Origin: Sphingopyxis sp.
GTDB lineage: Bacteria; Pseudomonadota; Alphaproteobacteria; Sphingomonadales; Sphingomonadaceae
Direction of reading: 5' to 3'
Length of the DNA stretch: 64,000 nucleotides
Assembly: GCF_016793825.1 (NCBI RefSeq)
Contig: NZ_JAEULM010000002.1
Location: 62,001 to 126,000 of the forward strand
The notes beneath the pieces were generated by a model, which saw nothing but the letters and a program-made list of their open reading frames with translations, was not told where the DNA came from and searched no databases. Shown one piece after another: positions 1 to 8,029 of the stretch. A program made the translations under genes and the position numbers. The number at the start of each line of letters is the position of its first letter. Positions within the stretch are counted from its first letter, which is position 1.

Positions 1-2
1 GA

Positions 3-656
3 CATTCGGTCTCGCCGACCGAATTCATCCCCGTCGCCGAGGATTCGGGGCTGATCGTTCCGCTCGGCCAGTGGGCGATCACCAAAGCCGCGGAGACGCT
101 GGCCGATTGGGACCGCAAGAATGCGGGACAATCGGTCGATTGCTATATCTCGGTCAACGTCTCCGCGATCCAGCTTGTCCGCGACGATGTCGCCGCGGTC
201 GTCCGCGACGCCCTCGCGGCCAGTGACGTCGGCGGTGAACGCCTGATGATCGAGCTGACCGAAAGCGCGATCATCGGCGACCCCGACCTGGCGCTTTCGG
301 TGCTGAGCGAACTCAAGGCGTTGAACGCGCGGGTCGCGATGGACGATTTCGGAACCGGCTATTCCAATCTTGCCTATCTGCAGCGGCTGCCGCTCGATGT
401 GCTCAAGATCGACCGCAGCTTCGTCGACCATATGGTCGAGGACCGCGACAAGGCGGCGATCGTTCGGACGATCCAGAGCCTGGCCGAGGTACTGGGAATG
501 CGGACGACGGCAGAGGGGGTCGAGACCGCCGACCAGGCTCGGTTGCTGTCGGCGCTCGGCTGCGATTTCGGGCAGGGTTTCCTGTTCGCCCGGCCGATGG
601 ATAGCGCCGCCGCGCTTGCGTACTGGCGTCAGTCGCTGCTCCGCCCGATCATCTGA
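3..656 (+). CDS. EAL-domain cyclic-di-GMP phosphodiesterase, C-terminal part (cut by window edge)
   Basis: The reading frame is already open at the window edge, so only about 217 C-terminal residues are visible. They match the second half of an EAL domain: an LxxELTES-type stretch near base 250, MDDFGTGYS near 340, DVLKIDRSFV near 400, and AEGVET near 510. In this family these segments carry metal and catalytic carboxylates for hydrolysis of cyclic-di-GMP. The EAL tripeptide itself, and any GGDEF, PAS or membrane part, lies upstream of the window. The 3' end overlaps the convergent CCA-transferase gene by 28 bases. The domain call is safe; activity and partner domains cannot be judged. Confidence 0.93.
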   Translation, partial: HSVSPTEFIPVAEDSGLIVPLGQWAITKAAETLADWDRKNAGQSVDCYISVNVSAIQLVRDDVAAVVRDALAASDVGGERLMIELTESAIIGDPDLALSVLSELKALNARVAMDDFGTGYSNLAYLQRLPLDVLKIDRSFVDHMVEDRDKAAIVRTIQSLAEVLGMRTTAEGVETADQARLLSALGCDFGQGFLFARPMDSAAALAYWRQSLLRPII

Positions 657-1837
657 TCGACGAGTTCCAGCGCACGCGGCCTGTCGGGGAAATCCTCCTC
701 GACCCAGGCCTTCTCTACCGATTTCAGAATGCGCGCGACATCGGGTCCGGCGCTGACTCCGTGCATGATCACGTCGCGCCCCTTGACGGGAAGGACGGGA
801 ACCGCCCAGTTTTCCAACGTCCGAATCGCCGTGCTGGCCGACGCCGTGTCGCCGACGAGCAGGCGGACATCGCGCGCGGTTTCCAGCCCGACGGCATAGG
901 CGAATTGCCGCACCGGCATCTCGGTCGTGCCGCGATGGGCGGCCAGCGCCGCCAGATGCTTGCGCTGTCGGGTCGAAAAGCGCAGCCGGCTCGCGACCTG
1001 ATCGGCCATGGCGGCATCGGCCGGCAAAAGCGCCGAAAGCCGACGCAGCGGCGCCGGCGCGACCCCCGAAGCCGCTTCATTGGCAAGCAGCCGGTCGAGG
1101 GCGGCGGCGAAATCGGGCGCCAGTTCGGGCAGGATTACCTCGAAGATTCCATCACTTGCCATCTGCGCAACGATCGGCCGCGGATCGGCGAGCGACAGGA
1201 TCTTGAGCAATTCATCGGCCACGCGCTCCCGCGACAGGCTTTTCAGCGACTGGCGCGCGGCAATGACTGCGGCATGGCTGACGGGTTCCAGATCGCCCCG
1301 GCCAAAGCGCGCCGCGAAGCGATAGAAGCGCAGGATGCGCAGATGATCCTCTGCGATGCGGGTCACGGCATCGCCGATGAAACGTATGCAACCCGCCTCC
1401 AGATCGGCGATGCCGCCGAACCAGTCGTCGACCCGGCCGCTGTCGGGGTCGCAATACAGCGCATTGATCGTGAAGTCGCGGCGGGCCGCATCCTCGCGCC
1501 AGTCCCCGGCAAAAGCGATCGTTGCGCGGCGGCCGTCGGTCTCGACGTCCCGGCGAAGCGTCGTGATTTCGTAGTGCTCGCCGCTCGCGATCGCGGTCAC
1601 CGTTCCGTGCGCGATACCCGTGGGGATGACCTTGATATCGGCGGCCTCGAGCCGCTGCGTCACTTCCTGCGGCAGCAGCGGCGTCGCAAGGTCGATGTCG
1701 GTGACCGGCAGGCCGAGCAGCGTATCGCGCACCGCTCCTCCGACGACCCTGACGTCGCCCCCGTCGGCGCGCAGCGACGCGACGATGCGGCGCAGGCCGG
1801 CCGCCGTTCGCCATCCGGTGCCGGGAAGCGTGATCAC
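629..1837 (-). CDS. CCA tRNA nucleotidyltransferase / poly(A) polymerase family
   Basis: Class II nucleotidyltransferase-fold enzyme that adds or repairs the 3' CCA end of tRNA. The N-terminus has the head-domain signature GGAVRD, then the metal-binding pair in DIDLAT, then RDFTINAL and the RILRFYRFAARFG segment typical of this family. I chose the GTG at 1837 because it overlaps the TGA of the upstream NUDIX gene (GTGA), giving about 402 residues. A longer frame runs upstream to 1918 but would lie inside the NUDIX gene. It is the last gene of a tightly packed minus-strand operon. CCA addition versus poly(A) addition cannot be separated by eye; CCA addition is the usual role in alphaproteobacteria. 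Confidence 0.92.
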   Translation of the reverse strand: MITLPGTGWRTAAGLRRIVASLRADGGDVRVVGGAVRDTLLGLPVTDIDLATPLLPQEVTQRLEAADIKVIPTGIAHGTVTAIASGEHYEITTLRRDVETDGRRATIAFAGDWREDAARRDFTINALYCDPDSGRVDDWFGGIADLEAGCIRFIGDAVTRIAEDHLRILRFYRFAARFGRGDLEPVSHAAVIAARQSLKSLSRERVADELLKILSLADPRPIVAQMASDGIFEVILPELAPDFAAALDRLLANEAASGVAPAPLRRLSALLPADAAMADQVASRLRFSTRQRKHLAALAAHRGTTEMPVRQFAYAVGLETARDVRLLVGDTASASTAIRTLENWAVPVLPVKGRDVIMHGVSAGPDVARILKSVEKAWVEEDFPDRPRALELVDQMIGRSSD

Positions 1838-2421
1838 CGGTGCCAGCCCGCGGGAAGTCGCCGCGCCAGGTTGATGATGATGTCCGCCGTCACGCCCCAT
1901 ATCCGCCGTCCCCGCCACGTCATGTCATAATAGCGGCGGTCCTGCCCCTGCCAATGCGCGTGATGTCGCTCATAATTCAGGGGATCGAACAAGGTGTCGA
2001 GCGGCACTTCGAACCACGCCTCGACTTCGTCCGGATTCGGATCGAGCGGAAGGTCGGGCGGGATCACGGCAAGCACCGGGGTGATGTGATAGCCGCTGCC
2101 CGATCGATAGGGTGTTGTCGTGCCGGCCACGGTGACGTCGCGGCGATGCAGCCCGATCTCTTCCTCGGCCTCGCGAAGCGCCGCATCGATCGCGTCGCGG
2201 TCCCCCGGGTCGATCTTGCCGCCGGGAAAGGCAACCTGTCCGGCGTGGCTGCGCAGCCATTGCGGACGCTGCGTCAGGATTACCCCGGGTTCGGGACGAT
2301 CGGTAAGGGCGATCAGCACGGCGGCGTCGCGGAGCGGCTCACCATGCAGAAGATAGGATTCGTCCGATCCGGCGTCGGGGAGCAAATTGTCGAGCGCCGC
2401 GCGCAACTTCTCCGACAGCAT
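1834..2421 (-). CDS. NUDIX hydrolase, CoA pyrophosphatase type
   Basis: 195-residue NUDIX protein. The Nudix box starts at GGKIDPGD and continues through REAEEEIGL, with the REx2EE core intact; Asp replaces the first conserved Glu. Just before it, ILTQRPQWLRSHAGQVAFPGG matches the extra motif of coenzyme-A pyrophosphatases (NudL/CoAse group), which cleave CoA into phosphopantetheine and 3',5'-ADP. The ATG overlaps the TGA of the DUF1285 gene (TGATG), and its own stop overlaps the GTG of the CCA-transferase gene, so all three are likely translationally coupled. Substrate is inferred from the motif only. Confidence 0.9.
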   Translation of the reverse strand: MLSEKLRAALDNLLPDAGSDESYLLHGEPLRDAAVLIALTDRPEPGVILTQRPQWLRSHAGQVAFPGGKIDPGDRDAIDAALREAEEEIGLHRRDVTVAGTTTPYRSGSGYHITPVLAVIPPDLPLDPNPDEVEAWFEVPLDTLFDPLNYERHHAHWQGQDRRYYDMTWRGRRIWGVTADIIINLARRLPAGWHR

Positions 2422-3026
2422 CAGCCACCCACCAGCGGGAAGCGTATGCCGTTCGACCAGATGGCGGGGGCCTCGCCGTCCGCCGCGCCTGCCGAGGCGG
2501 ACTCCGCCAGCGCCATCTCGGCGATCTCGTAATAGAGCGCGCGGTCGATCCGCGCCTCGAGACCGTTGCCGATCGCGCCGCGAACGTGAAGGCGCGGGTC
2601 GGGGTTGTCGATATCCCTGCCAAAGCGCAACGGATGGTCGGCGCCTGCCATCACCAGATCGTCGGTGTCGAGACGAAAGACGAGCCGACGCGCCTGCCCC
2701 ACGCCCTCGCTCTTCATCTCGACCGCGCGAAAGGGAGTGTCCTCGACGGCGATCGTCAGCTTCTCGGCCGGGGTGACCAGAACATGGCGGCCATCCGCCT
2801 CGCGCCGCAGGATCGTCGAGAATAGCTTTACCATCGCGGGGCGGTTTATGCGGCCGCCTTCATGATACCAGCTTCCGTCGGCGCGAATCTCCATCGCGCT
2901 GTCGCCTTCGCGCTCAGGATGCCAGCTATCGACCGGCGGCAGCTTGCGCGCCGCAAGAAGCTCCGCGGCCTCGGCCAGCGAAAGCCGCGCGAAGTCTTTG
3001 GGAAGCGAAGGCGCCGGCGTGACCAT
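2421..3026 (-). CDS. DUF1285 family protein
   Basis: 201 residues, no signal peptide and no membrane segment. DSWHPEREGDSAMEIRADGSWYHEGGRINRPAMVKLFSTIL is the characteristic N-terminal half of the DUF1285 family, and the GR near LRFGRDIDNPDPRLHVRG fits the rest. The biochemical role of the family is not established. It is the first gene of a three-gene operon with a CoA-pyrophosphatase-type NUDIX enzyme and CCA transferase, an arrangement I recall as frequent in alphaproteobacteria; the context suggests housekeeping rather than accessory function. Confidence 0.88.
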   Translation of the reverse strand: MVTPAPSLPKDFARLSLAEAAELLAARKLPPVDSWHPEREGDSAMEIRADGSWYHEGGRINRPAMVKLFSTILRREADGRHVLVTPAEKLTIAVEDTPFRAVEMKSEGVGQARRLVFRLDTDDLVMAGADHPLRFGRDIDNPDPRLHVRGAIGNGLEARIDRALYYEIAEMALAESASAGAADGEAPAIWSNGIRFPLVGG

Positions 3027-3104
3027 CCCCCCGACATAGGATCGTAAGCGGTGGGCGCAAGCAAAGACGTCGCCTCCGCTCCGGGAGGAAGGGAGCGACC
3101 GATA

Positions 3105-3608
3105 TCAGCGCGGTCCGATCATCCCCGCACCGCGCGGCAGCGCGTGCCCGTTCACCGCCCGCGCAAGCAGGCGGCGCTTCTCATAGGGACCGGGCAGATC
3201 CCATTCGCCCGTCGCGTCGGCGGTGAAATCGAAGAAGCGGCCATAATATTCGGGATCGCCGATCATCATCAGCGAGCTGTCGGCAGCGGTTTCGGCCGCA
3301 TCGAGCATCCGCTGCATCAGGACGCGGCCATGCCCGCCGCGCTGGACGTCCGGCCGCACGGCGACGGGCCCGACCATGACGAGCGGCGTCGCCACGCCGT
3401 CCTCATTCCGATGAGCGACCGGCCAGCATTGGATCGTCCCGGTCAGGATGCCGCCGTCGACCAGCGCAAAACTCAGCGCCGCGACGACTTCCATCCCGTC
3501 GCGGATGCGATAGGCGGTTCGTCCAAAGCGATCCGTCCCGAACGCCGCGTCGAGCAGAGCCTCGACCGCCTGTGGTTCGATATCGGACAATGGAAGTAAC
3601 TCGACCAA
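3105..3608 (-). CDS. GNAT family N-acetyltransferase
   Basis: 167-residue single-domain acetyltransferase. VMVGPVAVRPDVQRGGHGRVLMQRMLDAA contains the acetyl-CoA binding segment (the Q/RxxGxG/A form is QRGGHG), followed by a beta-strand and the MIGDPEYYGRFFDF block seen in YhbS-like N-acetyltransferases. The substrate is unknown. It is separated by 78 bases from the DUF1285 gene and divergent from folB, with only about 79 bases between them. Confidence 0.88.
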   Translation of the reverse strand: MVELLPLSDIEPQAVEALLDAAFGTDRFGRTAYRIRDGMEVVAALSFALVDGGILTGTIQCWPVAHRNEDGVATPLVMVGPVAVRPDVQRGGHGRVLMQRMLDAAETAADSSLMMIGDPEYYGRFFDFTADATGEWDLPGPYEKRRLLARAVNGHALPRGAGMIGPR

Positions 3609-3687
3609 CGCGCACCCTTTCGCTAATGCGGCGGCGCTTTAGGGACCGGGGCCTTGCTTGCAAAGCCCCGACGGACAGGATTTTCGC

Positions 3688-4059
3688 GTGACCGACACAT
3701 TGTGGCTCGAAGTCGATGGCCTGACCGTCGACATATTGACCGGCATCTATTCCGAAGAAACGCACCTGCCGCAGCCGCTGCGCATCTCGGTACGCGCCAA
3801 GCTGACGATGGCTGATCATTATGATCCGACCACCCCGCTCAGCCGCTCGAAAAACTATATGCACCTCAAATTCGCGGCGACCGAAGGCATCCCCAAGGAC
3901 GTTCATTTCGTGCTGATCGAAAGCGTCGCCGACCATATCATCGACACGCTCTTCCTTCAGGACGAGAAGGTCGAGGAGGTCGAGGTGAAGATCGTCAAGC
4001 TTGCGATCGCCGAGGAGGGCGAGGAGATCGGGATCACCATGCGGCGGGTGAGGAAGTGA
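3688..4059 (+). CDS. folB: Dihydroneopterin aldolase (FolB family)
   Basis: 124 residues with the T-fold of dihydroneopterin aldolase, which cleaves 7,8-dihydroneopterin to 6-hydroxymethyl-dihydropterin in folate synthesis. The order VDGLTVDILTGIYSEE, QPLRISVRAKL, a tyrosine-containing NYMHLKFAA stretch, HFVLIESVADHI and VEVKIVKLAI fits the family. I chose GTG at 3688, which has ACAGGA about eight bases upstream; an open frame reaches a TTG at 3658 but with no better signal. The stop overlaps the GTG of the next gene (GTGA), coupling it to a pteridine reductase-like protein. Some proteins of this family act as epimerases instead. Confidence 0.88.
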   Translation: MTDTLWLEVDGLTVDILTGIYSEETHLPQPLRISVRAKLTMADHYDPTTPLSRSKNYMHLKFAATEGIPKDVHFVLIESVADHIIDTLFLQDEKVEEVEVKIVKLAIAEEGEEIGITMRRVRK

Positions 4060-4817
4060 CGCAGAAGCTCGCTCTCGTCACGGGCGGGCTGCACCGCGTC
4101 GGCGCCGCGATTTCGGCGCGGCTCGCGCGCGAGGGCTATGCGCTGGCGCTGCACAAGCGAAGCGCCGCGGAAGCCGATCCGGTGCTGGCAGAAGCGATTG
4201 CGGAGACGGGCGTTCGGGCGCACCGCTTCGCCGCCGACCTTGCCGACCCGGCCGCCGTCGAAGCGCTGATTCCCGCGGTCGCGGAAAAATTCGGCCGCGT
4301 CCCGGATCTTCTGGTGAACAACGCGGCGCTGTTCGCCGAGGGCGAATGGCCGGACCTGTCGGCCGCCGCGCTCGCGACGATGATGCAGGTCAATCACCAC
4401 GCGCCGGTGATGCTCGCCAAAGCACTTGTTGCGGCAAGCGAGGGCCGACGACCCGCGATCGTCAACATCGTCGATCAGCGCGTCGTTCATCCGGTTCCCG
4501 ACCAGATCGCCTATAGCCTGTCGAAGTCGGCGCTGTGGCAAGCGACGGCGACGCTGGCCGTCGCTTTCGGCGGTCGCGCGCGCGTCAATGCCGTGGCGCC
4601 GGGCCTGACGATGGCGACCGACGATTATTCGGCGGCGCAGGTCGACCGGCTGGCGAAACGCATGCCGCTCGGCGCGCTGCCGACGCCGGCACAGATAGCC
4701 GACGCGGTCGCCTGGCTCGCTCGCGCCGAGGCCGTGACGGGGCAAACGATCTTCGTCGATGGCGGCGCCCATCTGGCGCCGCTGGGTCGCGATTTCGTCG
4801 CGCTCGACCGGGACTAG
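4056..4817 (+). CDS. Short-chain dehydrogenase, pteridine reductase / FolM-like
   Basis: 253-residue short-chain dehydrogenase. The cofactor motif is TGGLHRVG, the TGxxxRxG form used by pteridine reductases and FolM and not the usual TGxxxGxG; NNAALF follows, and the active site is YSLSKSAL with the serine-equivalent region NIVDQRVVHP upstream. FolM-type enzymes reduce dihydromonapterin and to a lesser extent dihydrofolate with NADPH. GTG start overlapping the folB stop and the pterin-enzyme neighbour support a pterin substrate, but this is inference. No other fol gene is adjacent; folE lies at 51.5-52.2 kb. Confidence 0.85.
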   Translation: MTQKLALVTGGLHRVGAAISARLAREGYALALHKRSAAEADPVLAEAIAETGVRAHRFAADLADPAAVEALIPAVAEKFGRVPDLLVNNAALFAEGEWPDLSAAALATMMQVNHHAPVMLAKALVAASEGRRPAIVNIVDQRVVHPVPDQIAYSLSKSALWQATATLAVAFGGRARVNAVAPGLTMATDDYSAAQVDRLAKRMPLGALPTPAQIADAVAWLARAEAVTGQTIFVDGGAHLAPLGRDFVALDRD

Positions 4818-4837
4818 CTGGTCGAAAGCCCGATACC

Positions 4838-4860
4838 GACCCTTCCCGGCGGAGAGGGTC
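4838..4860. terminator. Hairpin between convergent genes
   Basis: GACCCT at 4838-4843 and AGGGTC at 4855-4860 can pair around an 11-base loop. It sits between the convergent stops of the pteridine reductase gene and the aldehyde dehydrogenase gene. There is no T-run on either side, so intrinsic termination is uncertain. Confidence 0.35.
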
Positions 4861-4871
4861 AATCATCGACA

Positions 4872-6305
4872 TCAGTGAATGTGCACAGCCTTGGTCACAA
4901 GGTATCCGTCGAGCCCTTCGGGCCCGCTCTCGCTGCCGAAACCCGATTCCTTGATCCCGCCGAACGGCGCATCGAGGGCGGAAACGACGAAGCTGTTGAC
5001 CCCGACCATCCCGCTTTCGATCGTGTCCACGATCCGGTTGATGCGGCGACCGTTCTCGGTGAAAGCGAAGGCCGCGAGGCCATAAGGTAGCCGGTTCGCC
5101 TGCTGGAGCGCCTCGTCCTCGCTGCCGAACGGGCGGATCAGCGCCATCGGGCCGAAAGGTTCATTGTTCATCGCATCGGCCTCGATCGGAACGTCAGCGA
5201 TCGCGGTCGGCTGGAAGAAATAGCCGTTGCCCGTCGCCTCGCCGCCCGCGATCACGCGCGCACCCTTTGCCTTGGCGTCGGCGACCAGCGCCTCCAGCGC
5301 CGGAACGCGGCGTGCGTTGGCAAGCGGGCCCATCTGCGTGTCGGCGTCGAGGCCGCTGCCGATCTTCACCTTCGCCGTGCGCTCCGCAAAGCCCTTCACA
5401 AAGGCATCATAGATACCCTGCTGCACATAGAAGCGCGTAGGCGAGATGCACACCTGCCCGGCATTGCGGAACTTCTGCCACACCACCTTGTCGAGCGTCG
5501 CTTCGAGGTCGCAATCGTCGAAGATCAGCACCGGAGCATGGCCGCCCAGCTCCATCGTGATCCGCTTTACGCCATCGGCGGCGAGCTTCATCAGATGCTT
5601 GCCGACTGCCGTCGATCCCGTGAAGCTGACCTTTCGGATGACCGGGCTTGCCAGCAGGTGCCGGCTGATCTTGTCGGGGTCGCCATAGACGAGCTGAACG
5701 ACGTCGCCGGGAATGCCGGCGTCGGCGATGCAACGCATGACCGCACTGGTGCAGCCCGGCGTTTCCTCGGGGGCTTTTGCGATCACGACGCAGCCCGCGG
5801 CAAGCGCCGGGGCGATCTTCTTGACCATCAGATTGACCGGGAAATTCCACGGGCTGAAGCCCGCAACCGGGCCCACCGGATGTTTGGTGACCATCGCGCG
5901 CTGGCCGACCGGGCGCTGAAGGACCCGGCCCTCGATCCGCTTTCCCTGCTCGGCGAAATAGGCGAACAATCCCGCCGCCGACAACACTTCGCCGCGCGCC
6001 TCGGCAATCGGCTTGCCCTGTTCGAGCGTCATCAGTGTCGCGATGTGGTCGGCGCGCTCGCGGATCAGCCCCGCGGCCTTGTGCATCAGCGCCGCGCGCT
6101 CGTCGGGCGTCTTCGCCCGCCACACCGGCCATCCGCGCTCCGCCGCCGCGAGCGCTTCGTCAAGGTCGGCCGTGGTGGCGACGGGCAGTCCCGCGATCGT
6201 GCCCGCCGTCGCCGGATTGAACACCGGCCGTTCGTCGCGCCCCTCCCCGCTCCGCCAGGCACCGTCGATGAAGAGCTGGAGGTCGGCGTCGTAGGTCGCG
6301 GTCAT
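4872..6305 (-). CDS. gabD: NAD(P)-dependent succinate-semialdehyde dehydrogenase family
   Basis: 477-residue aldehyde dehydrogenase, full length. It carries GFSPWNFPVNL (cofactor cleft), SFTGSTAVGKHLM, the general-base glutamate in MELGGHAP, the catalytic cysteine in NAGQVCISPTR, NNEPFGPM, and the C-terminal FGGIKESGFGSE block typical of the GabD branch. GabD-type enzymes oxidise succinate semialdehyde to succinate in 4-aminobutyrate use. A related enzyme is encoded at 60.5-62.0 kb. It stands alone on the minus strand behind a REP-like hairpin, so no operon partner narrows the substrate. Confidence 0.85.
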   Translation of the reverse strand: MTATYDADLQLFIDGAWRSGEGRDERPVFNPATAGTIAGLPVATTADLDEALAAAERGWPVWRAKTPDERAALMHKAAGLIRERADHIATLMTLEQGKPIAEARGEVLSAAGLFAYFAEQGKRIEGRVLQRPVGQRAMVTKHPVGPVAGFSPWNFPVNLMVKKIAPALAAGCVVIAKAPEETPGCTSAVMRCIADAGIPGDVVQLVYGDPDKISRHLLASPVIRKVSFTGSTAVGKHLMKLAADGVKRITMELGGHAPVLIFDDCDLEATLDKVVWQKFRNAGQVCISPTRFYVQQGIYDAFVKGFAERTAKVKIGSGLDADTQMGPLANARRVPALEALVADAKAKGARVIAGGEATGNGYFFQPTAIADVPIEADAMNNEPFGPMALIRPFGSEDEALQQANRLPYGLAAFAFTENGRRINRIVDTIESGMVGVNSFVVSALDAPFGGIKESGFGSESGPEGLDGYLVTKAVHIH

Positions 6306-6330
6306 GTGGGGCTCCGTTCTGAGTAATCAT

Positions 6331-6420
6331 CGTTGCGAGGAGCGAAGCGACGAAGCGATCGCCAGCTATCGGGATCGCATGAGGCCGGTGGCTGGTGATT
6401 GCTTCGCTTCGCTCGCAATG
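6331..6420. repeat. REP-like inverted repeat rich in GCGAAGCG
   Basis: Left arm 6331-6360 (starting CGTTGCGAGGAGCGAAGCG) and right arm 6397-6420 (its reverse complement starts CATTGCGAGCGAAGCGAAGC) form an imperfect long inverted repeat around a 36-base centre. It fills the gap between the starts/ends of the dehydrogenase and the oxygenase gene. Such GCGAAGCG-rich units are dispersed intergenic repeats in sphingomonad genomes to my knowledge; only one is seen here. Confidence 0.7.
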
Positions 6421-6442
6421 GCGAGCGCGATATAGGAACGCT

Positions 6443-7042
6443 TCAGCGATAGTTAAAGCTGATACTAATCCGTTCGCCCTTCCCCGCGTTGGGCATGACT
6501 TCATGCCGCAGCCAGCTCTCCCACAGGAAGACGCGACCGGCGGCAGGCTCGGCATAAATGAAGGGCAGCAGGTGCTCGGGCGCGTCCTCGCTGCGTCCCG
6601 GTGCCGCCATCAGCATCGGCAGCCGCGGATCCTCCAGCTTCAGCGCACCCGATCCCGGCGGGACGACGACATAGAAGGTCCCCGATACGATGCTGTGCGG
6701 GTGAATATGTCCGCTGTGCGTCCCGCCGGGTTTCAGGATGTTGACCCACAGGCTGTCGAGCTTCAGCGGTTTCGCAAGGTCGAAATGACAGGCCCTGGCA
6801 AAGGCCTTCACTTCCTTGTCGAGCAGGCGTTTCAGGTCATGGAACGCGGGATCGCGCTCGGGCAGGTCGCCGAGGCTGGCATAACTGGTATAGCCTTTGT
6901 AGCCATGATCGCGGCTCCACGCCCTTCCCGCGCGATCTTCTTCGGCGAACAGGCGGCAACTGGCCTCCAGCTCTTCAAGCAGATCGGGAGTGCCAACGTC
7001 GGCTTCGTAAAAATGGGTGGCGAAGAGCGTACGAACGGGCAT
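6443..7042 (-). CDS. 2-oxoglutarate/Fe(II) oxygenase-like protein (TIGR02466/PF13759 type)
   Basis: 199 residues starting at ATG 7042, within a longer open frame whose upstream part is antisense to the next gene. LWVNILKPGGTHSGHIHPHSIVSGTFYVVVP contains candidate metal-binding histidines, with the distal histidine in WLRHEVMPN and the 2-oxoglutarate arginine in ERISISFNYR at the very C-terminus. This order is that of the putative 2OG-Fe(II) oxygenases of the TIGR02466 group, whose substrates are unknown. It is divergent from the SMP-30-type gene, with 45 bases between the start codons. Confidence 0.8.
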   Translation of the reverse strand: MPVRTLFATHFYEADVGTPDLLEELEASCRLFAEEDRAGRAWSRDHGYKGYTSYASLGDLPERDPAFHDLKRLLDKEVKAFARACHFDLAKPLKLDSLWVNILKPGGTHSGHIHPHSIVSGTFYVVVPPGSGALKLEDPRLPMLMAAPGRSEDAPEHLLPFIYAEPAAGRVFLWESWLRHEVMPNAGKGERISISFNYR

Positions 7043-7087
7043 GATGGGCGCAAAGCATAGGACAGGCGGAAGAGCAAGGGAGAGGAT

Positions 7088-8008
7088 ATGGCCGAGTTTG
7101 AACTGATCGCCGACGGGTTGCGGTTTCCCGAGGCGCCGGTCGTGATGGAGGACGGCAGCGTCATCGTCGTCGAGATCGAGCAGGGCCGGATAACCCGCTG
7201 CTGGCCCGGCGGCCGCAAAGAGGTTGTCGCGACACCCGGCGGTGGCCCCAACGGCCTGGCGATCGGCCCCGACGGCAAGCTTTACTGCTGCAACAACGGC
7301 GGGTTCCACTATGTCGAATCGAACGGCTATCTCGCCCCGCATGGCATCGCGGCGGATTATTCGGGCGGACGGATCGAACGCATCGATCTGGCCACCGGCG
7401 AGATCGAAACGCTGTACAAATCGGGCGACCATGGGGTGATCCTGCGCGGCCCGAACGACATCATGTTCGACGCGCACGGCGGCTTCTGGTTCACCGATCA
7501 CGGCAAGGTCGATTATGCGAAGCGCGCGCACGACATCGTCGGCATCTTCTATGCCAAGGCCGATGGCAGCTTCATCGAGGAGGTGATCTTCCCGTCGAAC
7601 AATCCGAACGGGGTTGGCCTGTCGCCCGACGGCAACACGCTTTATGCCGCCGAAACTTACACCTGCCGTCTGATGAAGTTCAACATCGTGGCCCCCGGCA
7701 AGGTCGCGCCCGATGCGGGCCCCGGTGGTCCCGGCATCCCGCTCTATCGCCCGGCGGGCTATAAATTCTTCGACAGCCTCGCGATGGAAGCCAACGGCAA
7801 CATCTGCGTCGCGACGATCGGCGAATGCGGGATCAGCGTCATCTCGCCCACGGGCGACCTTGTCGAATTCGTCGCGACCGACGATATCTTCACGACCAAC
7901 ATCGCGTTCGGCGGCCCGGACATGCAGGACGCCTATCTGACGCTGTCGGGCACCGGCCGGCTGGTCAAGACGCGCTGGAACCGACCGGGGTTGAAACTGC
8001 AATATTAG
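7088..8008 (+). CDS. SMP-30/gluconolactonase/LRE family lactonase
   Basis: 306-residue six-bladed propeller protein. Landmarks are GLRFPEAPVVMEDGSVIVVEI at the start (the metal-binding Glu lies in FPEAP), GPNGLAIGPDGKLY, RGPNDIMFDAHGGFWFTDHG (conserved Asn and Asp), NNPNGVGLSPDGNTLYAAET and the final DAYLTLSGTGRLVK. The family hydrolyses sugar lactones or other lactones with a divalent metal. RBS AGGGAGAGG lies just ahead of the ATG. Specific substrate is not evident; the adjacent genes are unrelated. Confidence 0.88.
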   Translation: MAEFELIADGLRFPEAPVVMEDGSVIVVEIEQGRITRCWPGGRKEVVATPGGGPNGLAIGPDGKLYCCNNGGFHYVESNGYLAPHGIAADYSGGRIERIDLATGEIETLYKSGDHGVILRGPNDIMFDAHGGFWFTDHGKVDYAKRAHDIVGIFYAKADGSFIEEVIFPSNNPNGVGLSPDGNTLYAAETYTCRLMKFNIVAPGKVAPDAGPGGPGIPLYRPAGYKFFDSLAMEANGNICVATIGECGISVISPTGDLVEFVATDDIFTTNIAFGGPDMQDAYLTLSGTGRLVKTRWNRPGLKLQY

Positions 8009-8023
8009 GGTCAGGATCCCAGG
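8004..8023. repeat. Diverged copy of a 20-bp palindrome overlapping a TAG stop
   Basis: ATTAGGGTCAGGATCCCAGG matches 16 of 20 bases of the perfect copy at 39660-39679 read on the minus strand. The TAG stop of the SMP-30-type gene (8006-8008) lies inside it. Confidence 0.55.
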
Positions 8024-8029
8024 GGAACT

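Noticed and set aside
761-1930. 389-codon plus-strand frame over the CCA-transferase gene
   Set aside because: Antisense shadow; the minus-strand CCA-transferase motifs are intact.
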